From: JAAZKA01 sp034926225
GTDB taxonomy: Bacteria; Bacillota; Clostridia; Oscillospirales; QAMX01
Assembly (NCBI GenBank): GCA_034926225.1
Contig: JAYFRF010000005.1
Location: forward strand, 124,001 to 188,000
Length of the DNA stretch: 64,000 nucleotides
Direction of reading: 5' to 3'
The translations under genes and the position numbers were made by a program. Shown in pieces: positions 7,275 to 15,486 of this stretch (position 1 is its first letter; every line of letters starts with the position of its first letter). The notes under the pieces are model-generated. The model was not told the origin of the DNA. It made no database searches and saw nothing but the letters and a program-made list of their open reading frames with translations.

Positions 7275-8798
7275 TTAAGAATCGCGGCCCAAACGCAGCG
7301 CGGTGGCGTTCGTCGTGATCGGATACTGTGCAAGCTTTTCTTCCTGCCATGCGCTGTAATCCTCAGACTGTAACTCGGAAGTCAGCACGGAGGTCCAGTA
7401 ATCCCCGCCCTCACCGATATAATACATGACATGGTAGCCGTAGGTGGTCTTGACGATACCGGTATCGCCGGCTACGCGGGACTCGTCGAAGCACCAGTCG
7501 TTGAAGGCGCTGACGGTCTGGCCCTTGTAGACGTTTTCATAAAGGCCACCGGTGGAGTTGCTGCCGGTATCGGCGGTGTTCTCATTAGCAAGCGTCGCGA
7601 AGGAATCCTCGGTCGCTTCCCCGGCTTTCCAGTCCGCGAGGAGCTGCTCGGCCTTTTGCTCGGCGGCAGCCCAGGTCTCGTCGGTAGCGGCGCCGGTGGT
7701 CTCATCGGTTTCCGGCGCGATCAGGATGTGGCGGACATTGACGAGATTATAATGGGTATCCTCACGGTCGAGGAACATGACGACCTGATAACCACCGCTG
7801 GCTGCGGCCACATAGGTATCGCCGGCGGCGCGGGCGGTATCGAAGAGCCAATCGCCAAATTCATAGCTGGAAACGGCGGAGTACTTGATATAGTGCTGGA
7901 TCGTCGCGTTGTCGTCCTCGTAGTTTGCAAGGTCATCCTCGGAGCAGAGCTTGCGAACATATTCGGCGAACTCGGCGGTGGTCTTCACATTGGCGGCCAT
8001 CTCGTCGGCGTTGACCTTCGCGGCAGCCATCGCTTCTTCTTCGGTGCCGCCTTCGGCGACAACGGACGGAACGAGGAACATGTGGAAGGAGATGGTGTCA
8101 TAGTTATTCGGATCAGCGTCATAGCGCGCCTGGAGCTGATCTTTCGTATAGGTCATGGTATCGATGATGGACTGGGCATAGATCTCGGCGGTATAGGACA
8201 TAGTGACGCAGCGCTCGAAGATTTTCTCGGTCATCCCGCTGCCGTAGGCGGAGGAGAGGTATGCAGCGGTGCTGTATCCATAATAAGACGCGGTGGTTCC
8301 GGCGGCGTCGATCATGTTTTTCAGCTCGGTCTGCTGTTCCTCATTAAAGCTGAAGCCTGCTTTTTCGGCTTCGGCACAGAGCATGGCGACGTTACGCATA
8401 TTGGAGAGAGCGGATTCCTTGAAGTAGTCCGCCCAGGTAAGGTCTTCGGAGTACTGCTGCTCGTTGAGAGGCTTCTCTTTGTCGAGAATGTAGGAGGTAT
8501 AGTCGCCGTAGGTGTTGTAGAAGTTGTTATAAGTGGTGAGGTAAGCGGTGTAGAAGTAGTAATTATACTCGGCAACGGAGTAATTTTCGTCGCCGACGGT
8601 GGCAACCTTGGTGATACGGTAGACAGAACCGTTGGCAAAGAGGGATAGGGGCGTGATGATGATCGCGGCGGCGAGGATGATGGCGACGGTGATGAGTATC
8701 TTGCGGTTTTTTGCCTTCCTTGCCGCGGCGAGTGCGGCTTTGTGCTTGTTAGCGTTGGCGGTAGACTGCGCAGGCGTATTTTTATTTGCCTGGCCCAT
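7275..8798 (-). CDS. Membrane-anchored PpiC/SurA-type peptidyl-prolyl isomerase
   Basis: Extracytoplasmic foldase of 507 residues. A basic cytoplasmic N-terminus is followed by one hydrophobic segment (about 34-55) with no lipobox, so it is anchored by an uncleaved signal anchor. The middle resembles a SurA-like helical chaperone region. The C-terminal third has a parvulin-type PpiC domain (RHILIAP, LANENTADTGSNSTGGLYE, then TTYGYHVMYY, about 350-480). A weaker copy of the terminal motif (GGYQVVMFLDRED) occurs about 120 residues earlier, so there may be two parvulin-like units. GGACGG precedes the ATG. It is transcribed alone or with the LRR lipoprotein. Confidence 0.85.
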   Translation of the reverse strand: MGQANKNTPAQSTANANKHKAALAAARKAKNRKILITVAIILAAAIIITPLSLFANGSVYRITKVATVGDENYSVAEYNYYFYTAYLTTYNNFYNTYGDYTSYILDKEKPLNEQQYSEDLTWADYFKESALSNMRNVAMLCAEAEKAGFSFNEEQQTELKNMIDAAGTTASYYGYSTAAYLSSAYGSGMTEKIFERCVTMSYTAEIYAQSIIDTMTYTKDQLQARYDADPNNYDTISFHMFLVPSVVAEGGTEEEAMAAAKVNADEMAANVKTTAEFAEYVRKLCSEDDLANYEDDNATIQHYIKYSAVSSYEFGDWLFDTARAAGDTYVAAASGGYQVVMFLDREDTHYNLVNVRHILIAPETDETTGAATDETWAAAEQKAEQLLADWKAGEATEDSFATLANENTADTGSNSTGGLYENVYKGQTVSAFNDWCFDESRVAGDTGIVKTTYGYHVMYYIGEGGDYWTSVLTSELQSEDYSAWQEEKLAQYPITTNATALRLGRDS

Positions 8799-8915
8799 GA
8801 TGCATCCGTCCTTTTTCTAAAAGTATTTGCGCTGTGCCAATAGCGGGACGCATCCGGTCGCGCGAGGCGCACGCAGTAAGTGCCGATCCTATGGTAAAAA
8901 GGCGGCACAGGTCAC

Positions 8916-8944
8916 ATTATACCCGATCGTTTGCTTTTTTTCAA
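8916..8944 (-). promoter_or_regulatory. Promoter of the PpiC-like gene
   Basis: Minus-strand TTGAAA (8944-8939) and TATAAT (8921-8916) with a 17-base spacer, about 118 bases before the ATG at 8798. Confidence 0.65.
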
Positions 8945-8983
8945 GAGGAAGTTTAAGATTTTTCTAAAATTCGATGATTATTT

Positions 8984-10138
8984 TCATTTTAGACACATGG
9001 AGTATTGCTCAATCGCGGGAAATACACCCATCCTGGTGCACAGTTCGTCATAATCCTTCTTTGCGCGGGGATTATCCTCCGCCGTCTTCCGCGCGGTGAT
9101 CAGCAGATTCTTCGGCGTGTCCACTGGCGAGACAAATTCGACGACGCTTGTCTCGTAACCTAAGCTCTCCAGCTTTAAAACACGCAGCCCATCCGTCAGC
9201 ACGTCGCAGAGCCGTGCGCGCAGGACGCCGTGCCGCGTAAAAGCATCTATCCCAGGCGCGCGGTAGGTCGCGAGCAGCTCCTTATGGCAGCAGGGCACGC
9301 ACGCGATGGCCCGCGCGCCCGAGCGGATGCCAAGCCCCAGCGCCATATCCGTCGCCGTATCGCAGGCATGCAGAGACAGCACGAGTGACGGCTTTTCCGG
9401 GGTGTATTCGCGTAAATCCTCGCATAAAAACTGCATGTTGCGGTAGCCAAGCTCGTCCGCAATGCGGCGGCTCTCGCGGATGACGCCTTCCGAGATATCC
9501 ACGCCGGTGATAAAGCATTTGCGGTGCAGTACGTCGCGCAGGAAGTAGTTTAACGCAAAGCCGAGGTAGGATTTCCCGCAGGCGCAGTCAAGAACGGTGA
9601 CGGTTTCGTCGTCAATCGACTCGAGCAGCGGCTTGACACGAGTCAAAAAGGCGTCGATCTGGTTGAATTTTCGGATCTTGTCGTTGCGCAGCTTGCCGTC
9701 CGCCGTTAAAAGGCCGATGGCGCGCAGCAGGGGCGCCGCCTGTGACGGACGCAGGATGTAGTCGCGGTCGGAAAGCAGATGCGCGTCATGCGCGGAGGTT
9801 TCCTCCGCTTCCTCGGCGGTGTGCTTCGACCGTACGCCGCGCTCGTCGGCTTCGATGACGATCACCGCGCCGCGCTCCCGGTAGGTCAGCGTCAGCCCGT
9901 CGTAGGCGGGGGCCGCGCGCAGGACAGCTTCGGCAAAGCCTTCGGCGGTAACGGTCAGCTTTTCCGCGCCGAAGGTATAGAGAAAAGCATCCTCGGCATG
10001 GACGAGAGTACCTTTGAGCGTCTTGGCGCCGGTACGGAAGTCGATGGCGCAGGAGAGGAAATAGTCGGCGTTCCCGGACAGTCTCGAGGAGATGCCGGAG
10101 AGAAAAATCCGCAGCTTGGGCAAATCGGTTCGTTTCAT
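8984..10138 (-). CDS. Class I SAM-dependent methyltransferase (METTL25/GSTCD-like, Methyltransf_32 type)
   Basis: 384 residues. The C-terminal half has a Rossmann methyltransferase fold: motif I VLDCACGKSYLG (about 182-193), the acidic loop GVDISEG, then SLHACDTATD (about 255-264) and VPCCHKEL (281-288). The LHAC(G/D)xxTD plus PCC-H pair is characteristic of the METTL25/GSTCD-like family. The N-terminal 140 residues have no motif I recognise. RNA or protein substrates have been suggested for relatives; no substrate can be assigned here. The gene is divergent from the RsmC-like methyltransferase. A TATAAT (10179-10174) upstream could be its -10 element, but no good -35 was found. Confidence 0.8.
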   Translation of the reverse strand: MKRTDLPKLRIFLSGISSRLSGNADYFLSCAIDFRTGAKTLKGTLVHAEDAFLYTFGAEKLTVTAEGFAEAVLRAAPAYDGLTLTYRERGAVIVIEADERGVRSKHTAEEAEETSAHDAHLLSDRDYILRPSQAAPLLRAIGLLTADGKLRNDKIRKFNQIDAFLTRVKPLLESIDDETVTVLDCACGKSYLGFALNYFLRDVLHRKCFITGVDISEGVIRESRRIADELGYRNMQFLCEDLREYTPEKPSLVLSLHACDTATDMALGLGIRSGARAIACVPCCHKELLATYRAPGIDAFTRHGVLRARLCDVLTDGLRVLKLESLGYETSVVEFVSPVDTPKNLLITARKTAEDNPRAKKDYDELCTRMGVFPAIEQYSMCLK

Positions 10139-10226
10139 GGAGGGTTCCTCATTATTTCAAACGATAATACTGTATTATAACACGAAACACGCCAAAAGAA
10201 AAGCGTAAAAAAGTACGAAAACCCAC

Positions 10227-10255
10227 TTGCGGGCGACGCGTTTATCGGATATACT
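10227..10255 (+). promoter_or_regulatory. Promoter of the RsmC-like/cyclase gene pair
   Basis: TTGCGG (10227-10232), 17-base spacer, TATACT (10250-10255). It lies 27 bases before the TTG start at 10282. Confidence 0.6.
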
Positions 10256-10281
10256 AAGAAAAGAAGGGATGATGAATCAAG

Positions 10282-10875
10282 TTGGAATACACCGTAACGA
10301 TAGACAACCAAAAACTCGTCATCAAAACGGAGAAAACGCTGTTTTCGCCGGACGCGCCGGACAGGGGGACGCTCGCGATGCTCTCGCGCGCGGAGCTTGC
10401 CCCGGGACTAAAGGTGCTCGACCTCGGCTGCGGCTGCGGACTGGTCGGTATTTACGCGGCCGGAATCGTCGGCGCGGAAAATGTTGTCATGAGCGACAGC
10501 GACGAACGGGCAGTGGAGATCGCACGTGAGAACGCCGACGAAAACGGGGCGAATGCCGCGCGGGCACTCGTATCCGACGCCTACGACGGAATGGACGACC
10601 GCGATTTTGACCGGATTTTAGTCAATCCGCCGTATCACACGGATTTTTCGGTGGCGAAGCGATTCATCGAAAAGGGTTTTAACCGTTTGAAAGTCGGCGG
10701 CAGACTTGTCATGGTAACCAAACGCCGTGACTGGTATCAGAATAAGCTGACGGCGATCTTCGGCGGTGTGAAGGTTGCCGAAGCGGACGGATACTGCGTC
10801 TTCACCGCCGAAAAACGCTCCACGCAGTATGCGAACGCGGTAAAAAAGGAGAAAAAGGCTCATGCGCGCGGTTGA
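10282..10875 (+). CDS. RsmC-like class I methyltransferase (probable rRNA guanine methyltransferase)
   Basis: 197-residue SAM-dependent methyltransferase with motif I VLDLGCGCGLVG (45-56) and motif IV NPPYH (115-119). The NPPxH form is typical of exocyclic-amine methyltransferases such as RsmC, which methylates G1207 of 16S rRNA. It corresponds to the catalytic half of E. coli RsmC and has no N-terminal duplicate domain, as in most Gram-positive homologues. The start is TTG, the only in-frame option because TGA at 10273 closes the frame upstream. The last 14 bases overlap the start of the cyclase-family gene, so the two are co-translated. Confidence 0.82.
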   Translation: MEYTVTIDNQKLVIKTEKTLFSPDAPDRGTLAMLSRAELAPGLKVLDLGCGCGLVGIYAAGIVGAENVVMSDSDERAVEIARENADENGANAARALVSDAYDGMDDRDFDRILVNPPYHTDFSVAKRFIEKGFNRLKVGGRLVMVTKRRDWYQNKLTAIFGGVKVAEADGYCVFTAEKRSTQYANAVKKEKKAHARG

Positions 10876-11485
10876 CCTGACGCAGACCATCCATAACGGC
10901 ATGCCGGTCTACCCCGGCACCGTGCCGCCGAGGCTTGACTCCGCGTCCTCCTTCGAACGCGACGGCTACCGTGAAACCGCGCTTTCCCTCTGGTCTCACG
11001 TCGGCACCCATATGGACGCACCCGCGCATCTTTTCGCGGACGGAACTACACTCGATCGCATCCCGGTATCTCGCTTTTGCGGACGCGCCGCCATGCTGGA
11101 CTGCCGCGGCGTCGGACAGGGCGGCATCACGGCAGACATGCTGCGCACTCTTCCCCTCGATACGCTCGACTTCGTGATTCTGCGCACGGGCTGGGAAAGC
11201 CGCTTTTATAGCCCCGCGTATTATGATGCGTTCCCGACAATGACAGATACCGCCGCACGGCTGCTCGCGGCGTCCGGACTCTCCGGTGTCGGCGTTGACG
11301 CGATCTCCATCGATCCCGTCGGAGGGCCTCTGCCGAATCATAGAATCGTCCTCGGCGCGAATATGGTGATTGTGGAGAATCTGCGCGGGCTTGCGGAATG
11401 CCCGGACAGGTTTATTTTCTGCGCGATGCCGCTTTTATATGAGAATGCCGACGGTGCACCGGTGAGGGCATCGGCTTGGACTTAG
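10862..11485 (+). CDS. Cyclase-family metal-dependent hydrolase (kynurenine formamidase-like)
   Basis: 207 residues matching the cyclase family (PF04199), which includes bacterial arylformamidase KynB. The metal-binding signature HVGTHMDAPAH is at residues 46-56, with His46, His50, Asp52 and His56 as expected ligands. The family hydrolyses amide or cyclic substrates using Zn or Mn. No tryptophan-degradation genes are nearby, so KynB activity should not be assumed. It overlaps the upstream methyltransferase by 14 bases. Confidence 0.85.
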   Translation: MRAVDLTQTIHNGMPVYPGTVPPRLDSASSFERDGYRETALSLWSHVGTHMDAPAHLFADGTTLDRIPVSRFCGRAAMLDCRGVGQGGITADMLRTLPLDTLDFVILRTGWESRFYSPAYYDAFPTMTDTAARLLAASGLSGVGVDAISIDPVGGPLPNHRIVLGANMVIVENLRGLAECPDRFIFCAMPLLYENADGAPVRASAWT

Positions 11486-11499
11486 GATATAATGGCTGC

Positions 11500-11520
11500 A
11501 GCAACCGGGGGTTGCTTGCA
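11500..11520 (+). terminator. Weak stem-loop after the cyclase gene
   Basis: AGCAACC (11500-11506) and GGTTGCT (11510-11516) make a 7-bp stem with a 3-base loop, followed by TGCATTTT. The 3' arm abuts the -35 of the next promoter. Confidence 0.4.
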
Positions 11521-11544
11521 TTTTAGCCGATTGAACAGTATGAT
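11516..11544 (+). promoter_or_regulatory. Promoter of the XRE membrane regulator
   Basis: TTGCAT (11516-11521), 17-base spacer, TATGAT (11539-11544), 34 bases before the ATG at 11579, which has a GGGGGG Shine-Dalgarno-like tract. Confidence 0.6.
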
Positions 11545-11578
11545 AAAGGTTAGTACGCATCTATAGGGGGGAATAACC

Positions 11579-12154
11579 ATGGATCTAAGAACAGCCGACC
11601 GTCTGCGGGACTTGCGCCGTGCGCAAGGACTTACGCAGGAAGCGCTTGCCGGTATCCTTGGCGTGTCGCGGCAGGCGGTATCGAAATGGGAGCAGGGAAT
11701 ATCCTCTCCCGATACCGATAACCTCATTGCATTGGCGAAGGTATATCATGTATCACTCGACGAACTCCTGACCGGGACGGGGATTCCTCATTCGAATACA
11801 GCGGCAGCCGCCGAGCCGGAGCCTGCTGTGGAGAACGGTCCGCGTGTGATTGAGACGGAAGACGATACGGTGATCAAGTGGCTGAAAGGCTCGTATCCCA
11901 TCCTCTGTACGATCGCCTTTTTTCTCTTGGGCTTTGTTTGCGACCTGTGGGCGTATTCCTGGCTCGTGTTCTTGACGATCCCGCTCTTTTATACCGCGAT
12001 TCCGGCCGCCCGGAACCGTAACCACAAGGCGTTCGCATATCCCGTGCTGCTGGTGCTGGTGTACCTGATCGCGGGCTTTATGTGGGACTTCTGGGCATGG
12101 GGCTGGCTTATTTTCATGACCATCCCGATCTATTACACAATACCGAGCAAATAA
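11579..12154 (+). CDS. XRE-family regulator with C-terminal membrane domain
   Basis: 191 residues. Residues 5-62 are a canonical HTH_3 domain (LRDLRRAQGLTQEALA, then VSRQAVSKWEQG). After a polar linker, residues about 100-190 are hydrophobic and form two near-identical units: GFVCDLWAYSWLVFLTIPLF and GFMWDFWAWGWLIFMTIPIY, an internal duplication. Membrane-tethered XRE proteins of this type are usually autoregulators or sense envelope state; the signal is unknown. It is monocistronic, between its own promoter and a double terminator. Confidence 0.85.
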   Translation: MDLRTADRLRDLRRAQGLTQEALAGILGVSRQAVSKWEQGISSPDTDNLIALAKVYHVSLDELLTGTGIPHSNTAAAAEPEPAVENGPRVIETEDDTVIKWLKGSYPILCTIAFFLLGFVCDLWAYSWLVFLTIPLFYTAIPAARNRNHKAFAYPVLLVLVYLIAGFMWDFWAWGWLIFMTIPIYYTIPSK

Positions 12155-12180
12155 AAAACGGCGGAAACCGTCCAGATCGC

Positions 12181-12270
12181 CTGACCCCCCTGCTTGACGT
12201 GCAGGGGGTCAGTCATAAAATGAACCGGGGATGCCGTCCGCGTGAGCGGGAAGGCATCCCCGGTGTTTTT
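12181..12270. terminator. Tandem (partly bidirectional) terminator hairpins
   Basis: Hairpin 1 pairs 12181-12193 with 12201-12212 (CTGACCCCC.TGC type, one bulged C). Hairpin 2 has 11-bp arms CCGGGGATGCC (12225-12235) and GGCATCCCCGG (12253-12263), followed by TGTTTTT. They lie between convergent genes, and the T run overlaps the stop codon of the GH20 gene (12269). Confidence 0.75.
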
Positions 12271-14188
12271 ACGGCTGCTCTATAAAGCTTGCGAGCAGGA
12301 TATCGCCCTCGTCCGCCGCTGTCTTGACCGTACGGACGGATATCACGCGCTTTTCCGGGTGGGGATTCGGTACGACGATCTTGAAACCCGTATCCGCGCC
12401 CGCCTGTGTCGGCAGCGTTGTATAGGAGACCTCGCGCAAAAGTGAGTCGAACGCATAAGTGTCGCGCTCAGCGACGCCGTAGGAGTTCGGAGAGTCGCCC
12501 TGATAGACGCGTTCCCACGAGCGGGACTTGTTCGTGATGTTTAAGCCATAGACGATCGGGATTTCGAGCTTATCGCCGTCTTCGTAGCGCACCTCATAAT
12601 ATCCGATGGTGTCTCGCGTAAGCTGCATCGGAACGCTCGAGAGGTATTGATACGGCCTCCGGATCGTCGTCGTATGCACGATCGCGAAGTGGGGGCCTTC
12701 GAGTGTCCTGCGGTTCGCGGCAAAGAACATCTCCTCGAAAACGGCCTTGATGTATTCGGGGAAACGGGCGTCGTCATAATGCTCATCCCAGAAGAGGAGT
12801 GTGCCGTAGAAAAGCGAGAGGAAGACGCCGTTTCTTTGCAGCGTCGCATCCTCAAGACTCGACCAGTGCGACGGAGAGCCGCCCTGCGCACCCTGAGAAA
12901 GACGGCGGTTCCAGTCGAGGAAGCCCACCGGCTCAAAATTGCCGTACCAGAGCGGGATGCCGCGCTTATTATATTCGTCGTCATAGTATTCCGCAAGGCT
13001 CCAGTACCAGTGATGCGCGATGATGTCGCGCGGCACTATGTCGATCGCGCGCCAGGTCGCGGGGCGCACGATCTCAATACTTCCGTCGGGGTGCCGGCGG
13101 CGCAGCTCGGAGCCGCCGTAGTGAACGCCGTTGGTACCGATCGCATCGATCAGCTTCTCCGACCAGAGCATCGTGCGGATGCCGCGCGCTTTTAAGTAGC
13201 CGTAGATTTTATTAATATCGGCGGCGTAGATTTCCTCTCCCGATTTTCCTTTGCAGCGGGGGCAGATGCCGATGGAGTAGTATTCATCGTGGCCGATGTG
13301 CATGATCTTCGGCTGGAAAACGTCGATCACCTCATCAAGCACGTCGAAGACGAGCTTATAGGTATCGGGGTTTGACGGGCAGTAGACGTCGGGGAAAGTA
13401 TCGTCCTTCCGCTCGGCAAGCTCGGGATGCGCCATCAGCAGGTAGTCGGCGTGGGAAAGCGTCGGGCATTCGGGGATGACCTCCATCCCACGCGCGCGGC
13501 AATACCGGATCAAGTCCCGTACGGTATCCTGCGAAAGCCATTTGCCGCCGCCGTTTTCAAAGTGGATGGAGTTTTTCGCCCAGGGGAAGGTGCGGTTCTG
13601 TACCTCGTCGGCGCGTTCGGGGTAACGGTTCATCTCCGTGCAGTAGTCGATCCACGCGGCATTGATCTCCGGGTGGCGCCTGTACTCCATCGCACCGCCG
13701 ACCTCGACGATGAGGGTGTTGTAGCGCAGGGAGCAGAGAAGATCGACGGTACGGTAAAAGCTCGCGAGATCGTCCGGCGCGGGCATATAGACCTTGAGGC
13801 CCCGGAACGGGCAGCGCGGCCGGTCGTATAAAAGTCCTCGCCCTACGGAGCGGCCGTCGGCCGACTCCCGCGCATCCTGCAGGAGCGTATACGCGCCGTA
13901 GATGAGGCCGCGCAGGTTGTCCGCATAAATACGGACGCATGAGTCGCGGGTATCGACGAGGAAGCTGTCCTCCACGGGCGCGTAGGGTACGGAGAACGCG
14001 GCTTCCACGGCGGCGATCGCGTCGGCGGGGATGGGAGACTCAAACTCGACGGCGGTGTAGAAGCCGTCCGGGGCGGTCGGAAGCTGTGAAAGGATGTCGG
14101 CGAGGACGGGATTTGCCGGAAGGGTGAAATTCGCGGCGAATGCGGCGGATGCGTTGACTGTGCGGTAGGTGTGAAGCGATGCCAGCAT
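12269..14188 (-). CDS. Glycoside hydrolase family 20 (beta-N-acetylhexosaminidase-like)
   Basis: 639 residues. The N-terminal 120 residues resemble the GH20b domain. The TIM barrel begins near residue 125 (CPFRGLKVYMPAP). The catalytic pair is Asp301-Glu302 in HIGHDEYYS, as required for GH20 substrate-assisted catalysis on terminal GlcNAc or GalNAc. A nearby Cys pair (ICPRCKG) could bind metal. There is no signal peptide, so it should act in the cytoplasm on imported sugars. AGGAGG precedes the ATG. It follows an MFS transporter by 45 bases, which fits uptake followed by intracellular cleavage. Confidence 0.87.
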   Translation of the reverse strand: MLASLHTYRTVNASAAFAANFTLPANPVLADILSQLPTAPDGFYTAVEFESPIPADAIAAVEAAFSVPYAPVEDSFLVDTRDSCVRIYADNLRGLIYGAYTLLQDARESADGRSVGRGLLYDRPRCPFRGLKVYMPAPDDLASFYRTVDLLCSLRYNTLIVEVGGAMEYRRHPEINAAWIDYCTEMNRYPERADEVQNRTFPWAKNSIHFENGGGKWLSQDTVRDLIRYCRARGMEVIPECPTLSHADYLLMAHPELAERKDDTFPDVYCPSNPDTYKLVFDVLDEVIDVFQPKIMHIGHDEYYSIGICPRCKGKSGEEIYAADINKIYGYLKARGIRTMLWSEKLIDAIGTNGVHYGGSELRRRHPDGSIEIVRPATWRAIDIVPRDIIAHHWYWSLAEYYDDEYNKRGIPLWYGNFEPVGFLDWNRRLSQGAQGGSPSHWSSLEDATLQRNGVFLSLFYGTLLFWDEHYDDARFPEYIKAVFEEMFFAANRRTLEGPHFAIVHTTTIRRPYQYLSSVPMQLTRDTIGYYEVRYEDGDKLEIPIVYGLNITNKSRSWERVYQGDSPNSYGVAERDTYAFDSLLREVSYTTLPTQAGADTGFKIVVPNPHPEKRVISVRTVKTAADEGDILLASFIEQP

Positions 14189-14233
14189 GATGAGAGCCTC
14201 CTTCTACAATTGGGATGGTTTAAATTTTCGTAC

Positions 14234-15400
14234 CTATTCTCTGAGTGTGTCCGTTTTTTTCAGATACAGTAAATACCCTATCGTCACCGCGGCGACGACA
14301 CCGCTGAGGACGACAAAAATCGAGGAAAACGGGAAGGCCGACGCGAGAAAGCCGCCGAATAAAGAGGCTATCACGCGTGTGATGCCGTAGGTAAGCATCG
14401 TGTTAAAGCCTTGCGCCGACGCGCGGAACTCGGGACGTACGACGCGGTTGATGTAGACGACAACCGCCAGCGCCACGACGCCGTAGGAGACGCCATGAAG
14501 CATGTTGATGAAAATCAGCGCGTAGGGGTTGGGCACGAGGCCGATTAAAAGCCAGCGCAGCGCGAGAAATCCCATTGCACCGAGCATCAGACGGTTTAAG
14601 CCGATTTTGCGCTCGACTTTCGAAAAGAAGAACACGCCCGGGAACTCCGCAAGACTTGCAAGCCCGTTGCAGATCCCGAACAGCGTCGTCGTGCCGCCGA
14701 CTTCGGGGGAAATGAAGTAGACGGAGAAGAAAGAGTAGTAAAAGCTCGTCGTTAAGTTGAGCGCGAAGGCGATGAGAAAGATGATGACAAGCTTTGGTTC
14801 CTCAAAAAGCTTGCGGTAAGGGACGCGATGTCCGCCGGACTGATAGCCGGGGACTTTGGGCAGGAGCGCGATGGGAATGAGGGAGACCGCGAAGATCGCG
14901 GAGTAGAGGGCGAACAGCTCCCAGTTGTCCGTGGAGAGATACGCGCCGACAGCGAAGGTGGTGATCGCGTAGGCAACGGTGCCCAGCATACGCGAACGGC
15001 CGAGGTCCCAGCGGTTGTTTGCGCAAAGCTCCGTAGTAACGGAATCCTGCATGCCGGAGATGGAGCTTTGAAAGCAGTTGACAAAGATAAGAGCCGCCGC
15101 GACGAACAGAAACTGCCGCGAAATAGGGACGAGCAACGCGCCGATGACCGAGCCCGCGATAACCACCATCCAGATGGTGTTGCGGTTTTTGGAGCGGTCG
15201 GCAAGATAGCCCCAGAAGACGGGAGAAAAGGACGCGACGACCTGCCCGAGGGCGAGAAGGATGCCGATTTGCGCGGTGGTGAAGCCGGGACCTGTTTTCA
15301 GATAAACGGAAAGGTAAGTATACGCGCCGCACGCTGCATAGTATAGGGTGCCGTTGGTGACAAGGTAGCCGTAGCCATGCTTTTTGTCGGTGCCGTTCAT
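14234..15400 (-). CDS. MFS transporter (12 TM, sugar/oligosaccharide type)
   Basis: 388 residues with about twelve hydrophobic helices and the MFS loop motif GYLADRSKNRN after helix 2 (about 66-76). The pattern resembles the LacY/nucleoside-symporter-like subgroup (MFS_1_like). It is first in a two-gene unit with the GH20 enzyme, so an N-acetylhexosamine-containing di- or oligosaccharide is a reasonable substrate guess (inference). No convincing promoter was found in the 30 bases between the upstream terminator and the start. Confidence 0.83.
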   Translation of the reverse strand: MNGTDKKHGYGYLVTNGTLYYAACGAYTYLSVYLKTGPGFTTAQIGILLALGQVVASFSPVFWGYLADRSKNRNTIWMVVIAGSVIGALLVPISRQFLFVAAALIFVNCFQSSISGMQDSVTTELCANNRWDLGRSRMLGTVAYAITTFAVGAYLSTDNWELFALYSAIFAVSLIPIALLPKVPGYQSGGHRVPYRKLFEEPKLVIIFLIAFALNLTTSFYYSFFSVYFISPEVGGTTTLFGICNGLASLAEFPGVFFFSKVERKIGLNRLMLGAMGFLALRWLLIGLVPNPYALIFINMLHGVSYGVVALAVVVYINRVVRPEFRASAQGFNTMLTYGITRVIASLFGGFLASAFPFSSIFVVLSGVVAAVTIGYLLYLKKTDTLRE

Positions 15401-15427
15401 CGTGGGACTGCCCCCCTTTTTAAATTA

Positions 15428-15471
15428 AAAAGCGAAATGAGAACATAGAAAATATGCTTCATTTCGCTTTT
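15428..15471 (-). terminator. Intrinsic terminator of the trigger-factor-like lipoprotein gene
   Basis: Perfect 13-bp arms AAAAGCGAAATGA (15428-15440) and TCATTTCGCTTTT (15459-15471), located 16 bases after the stop. The terminal A/T pairs provide the U tract on either strand. Confidence 0.8.
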
Positions 15472-15486
15472 ATACTGCCGGATCGG

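Noticed and set aside
8799..8983. Intergenic region checked for a tRNA or small RNA
   Set aside because: It holds only the ppiC promoter and AT-rich sequence; no cloverleaf or terminator was found.
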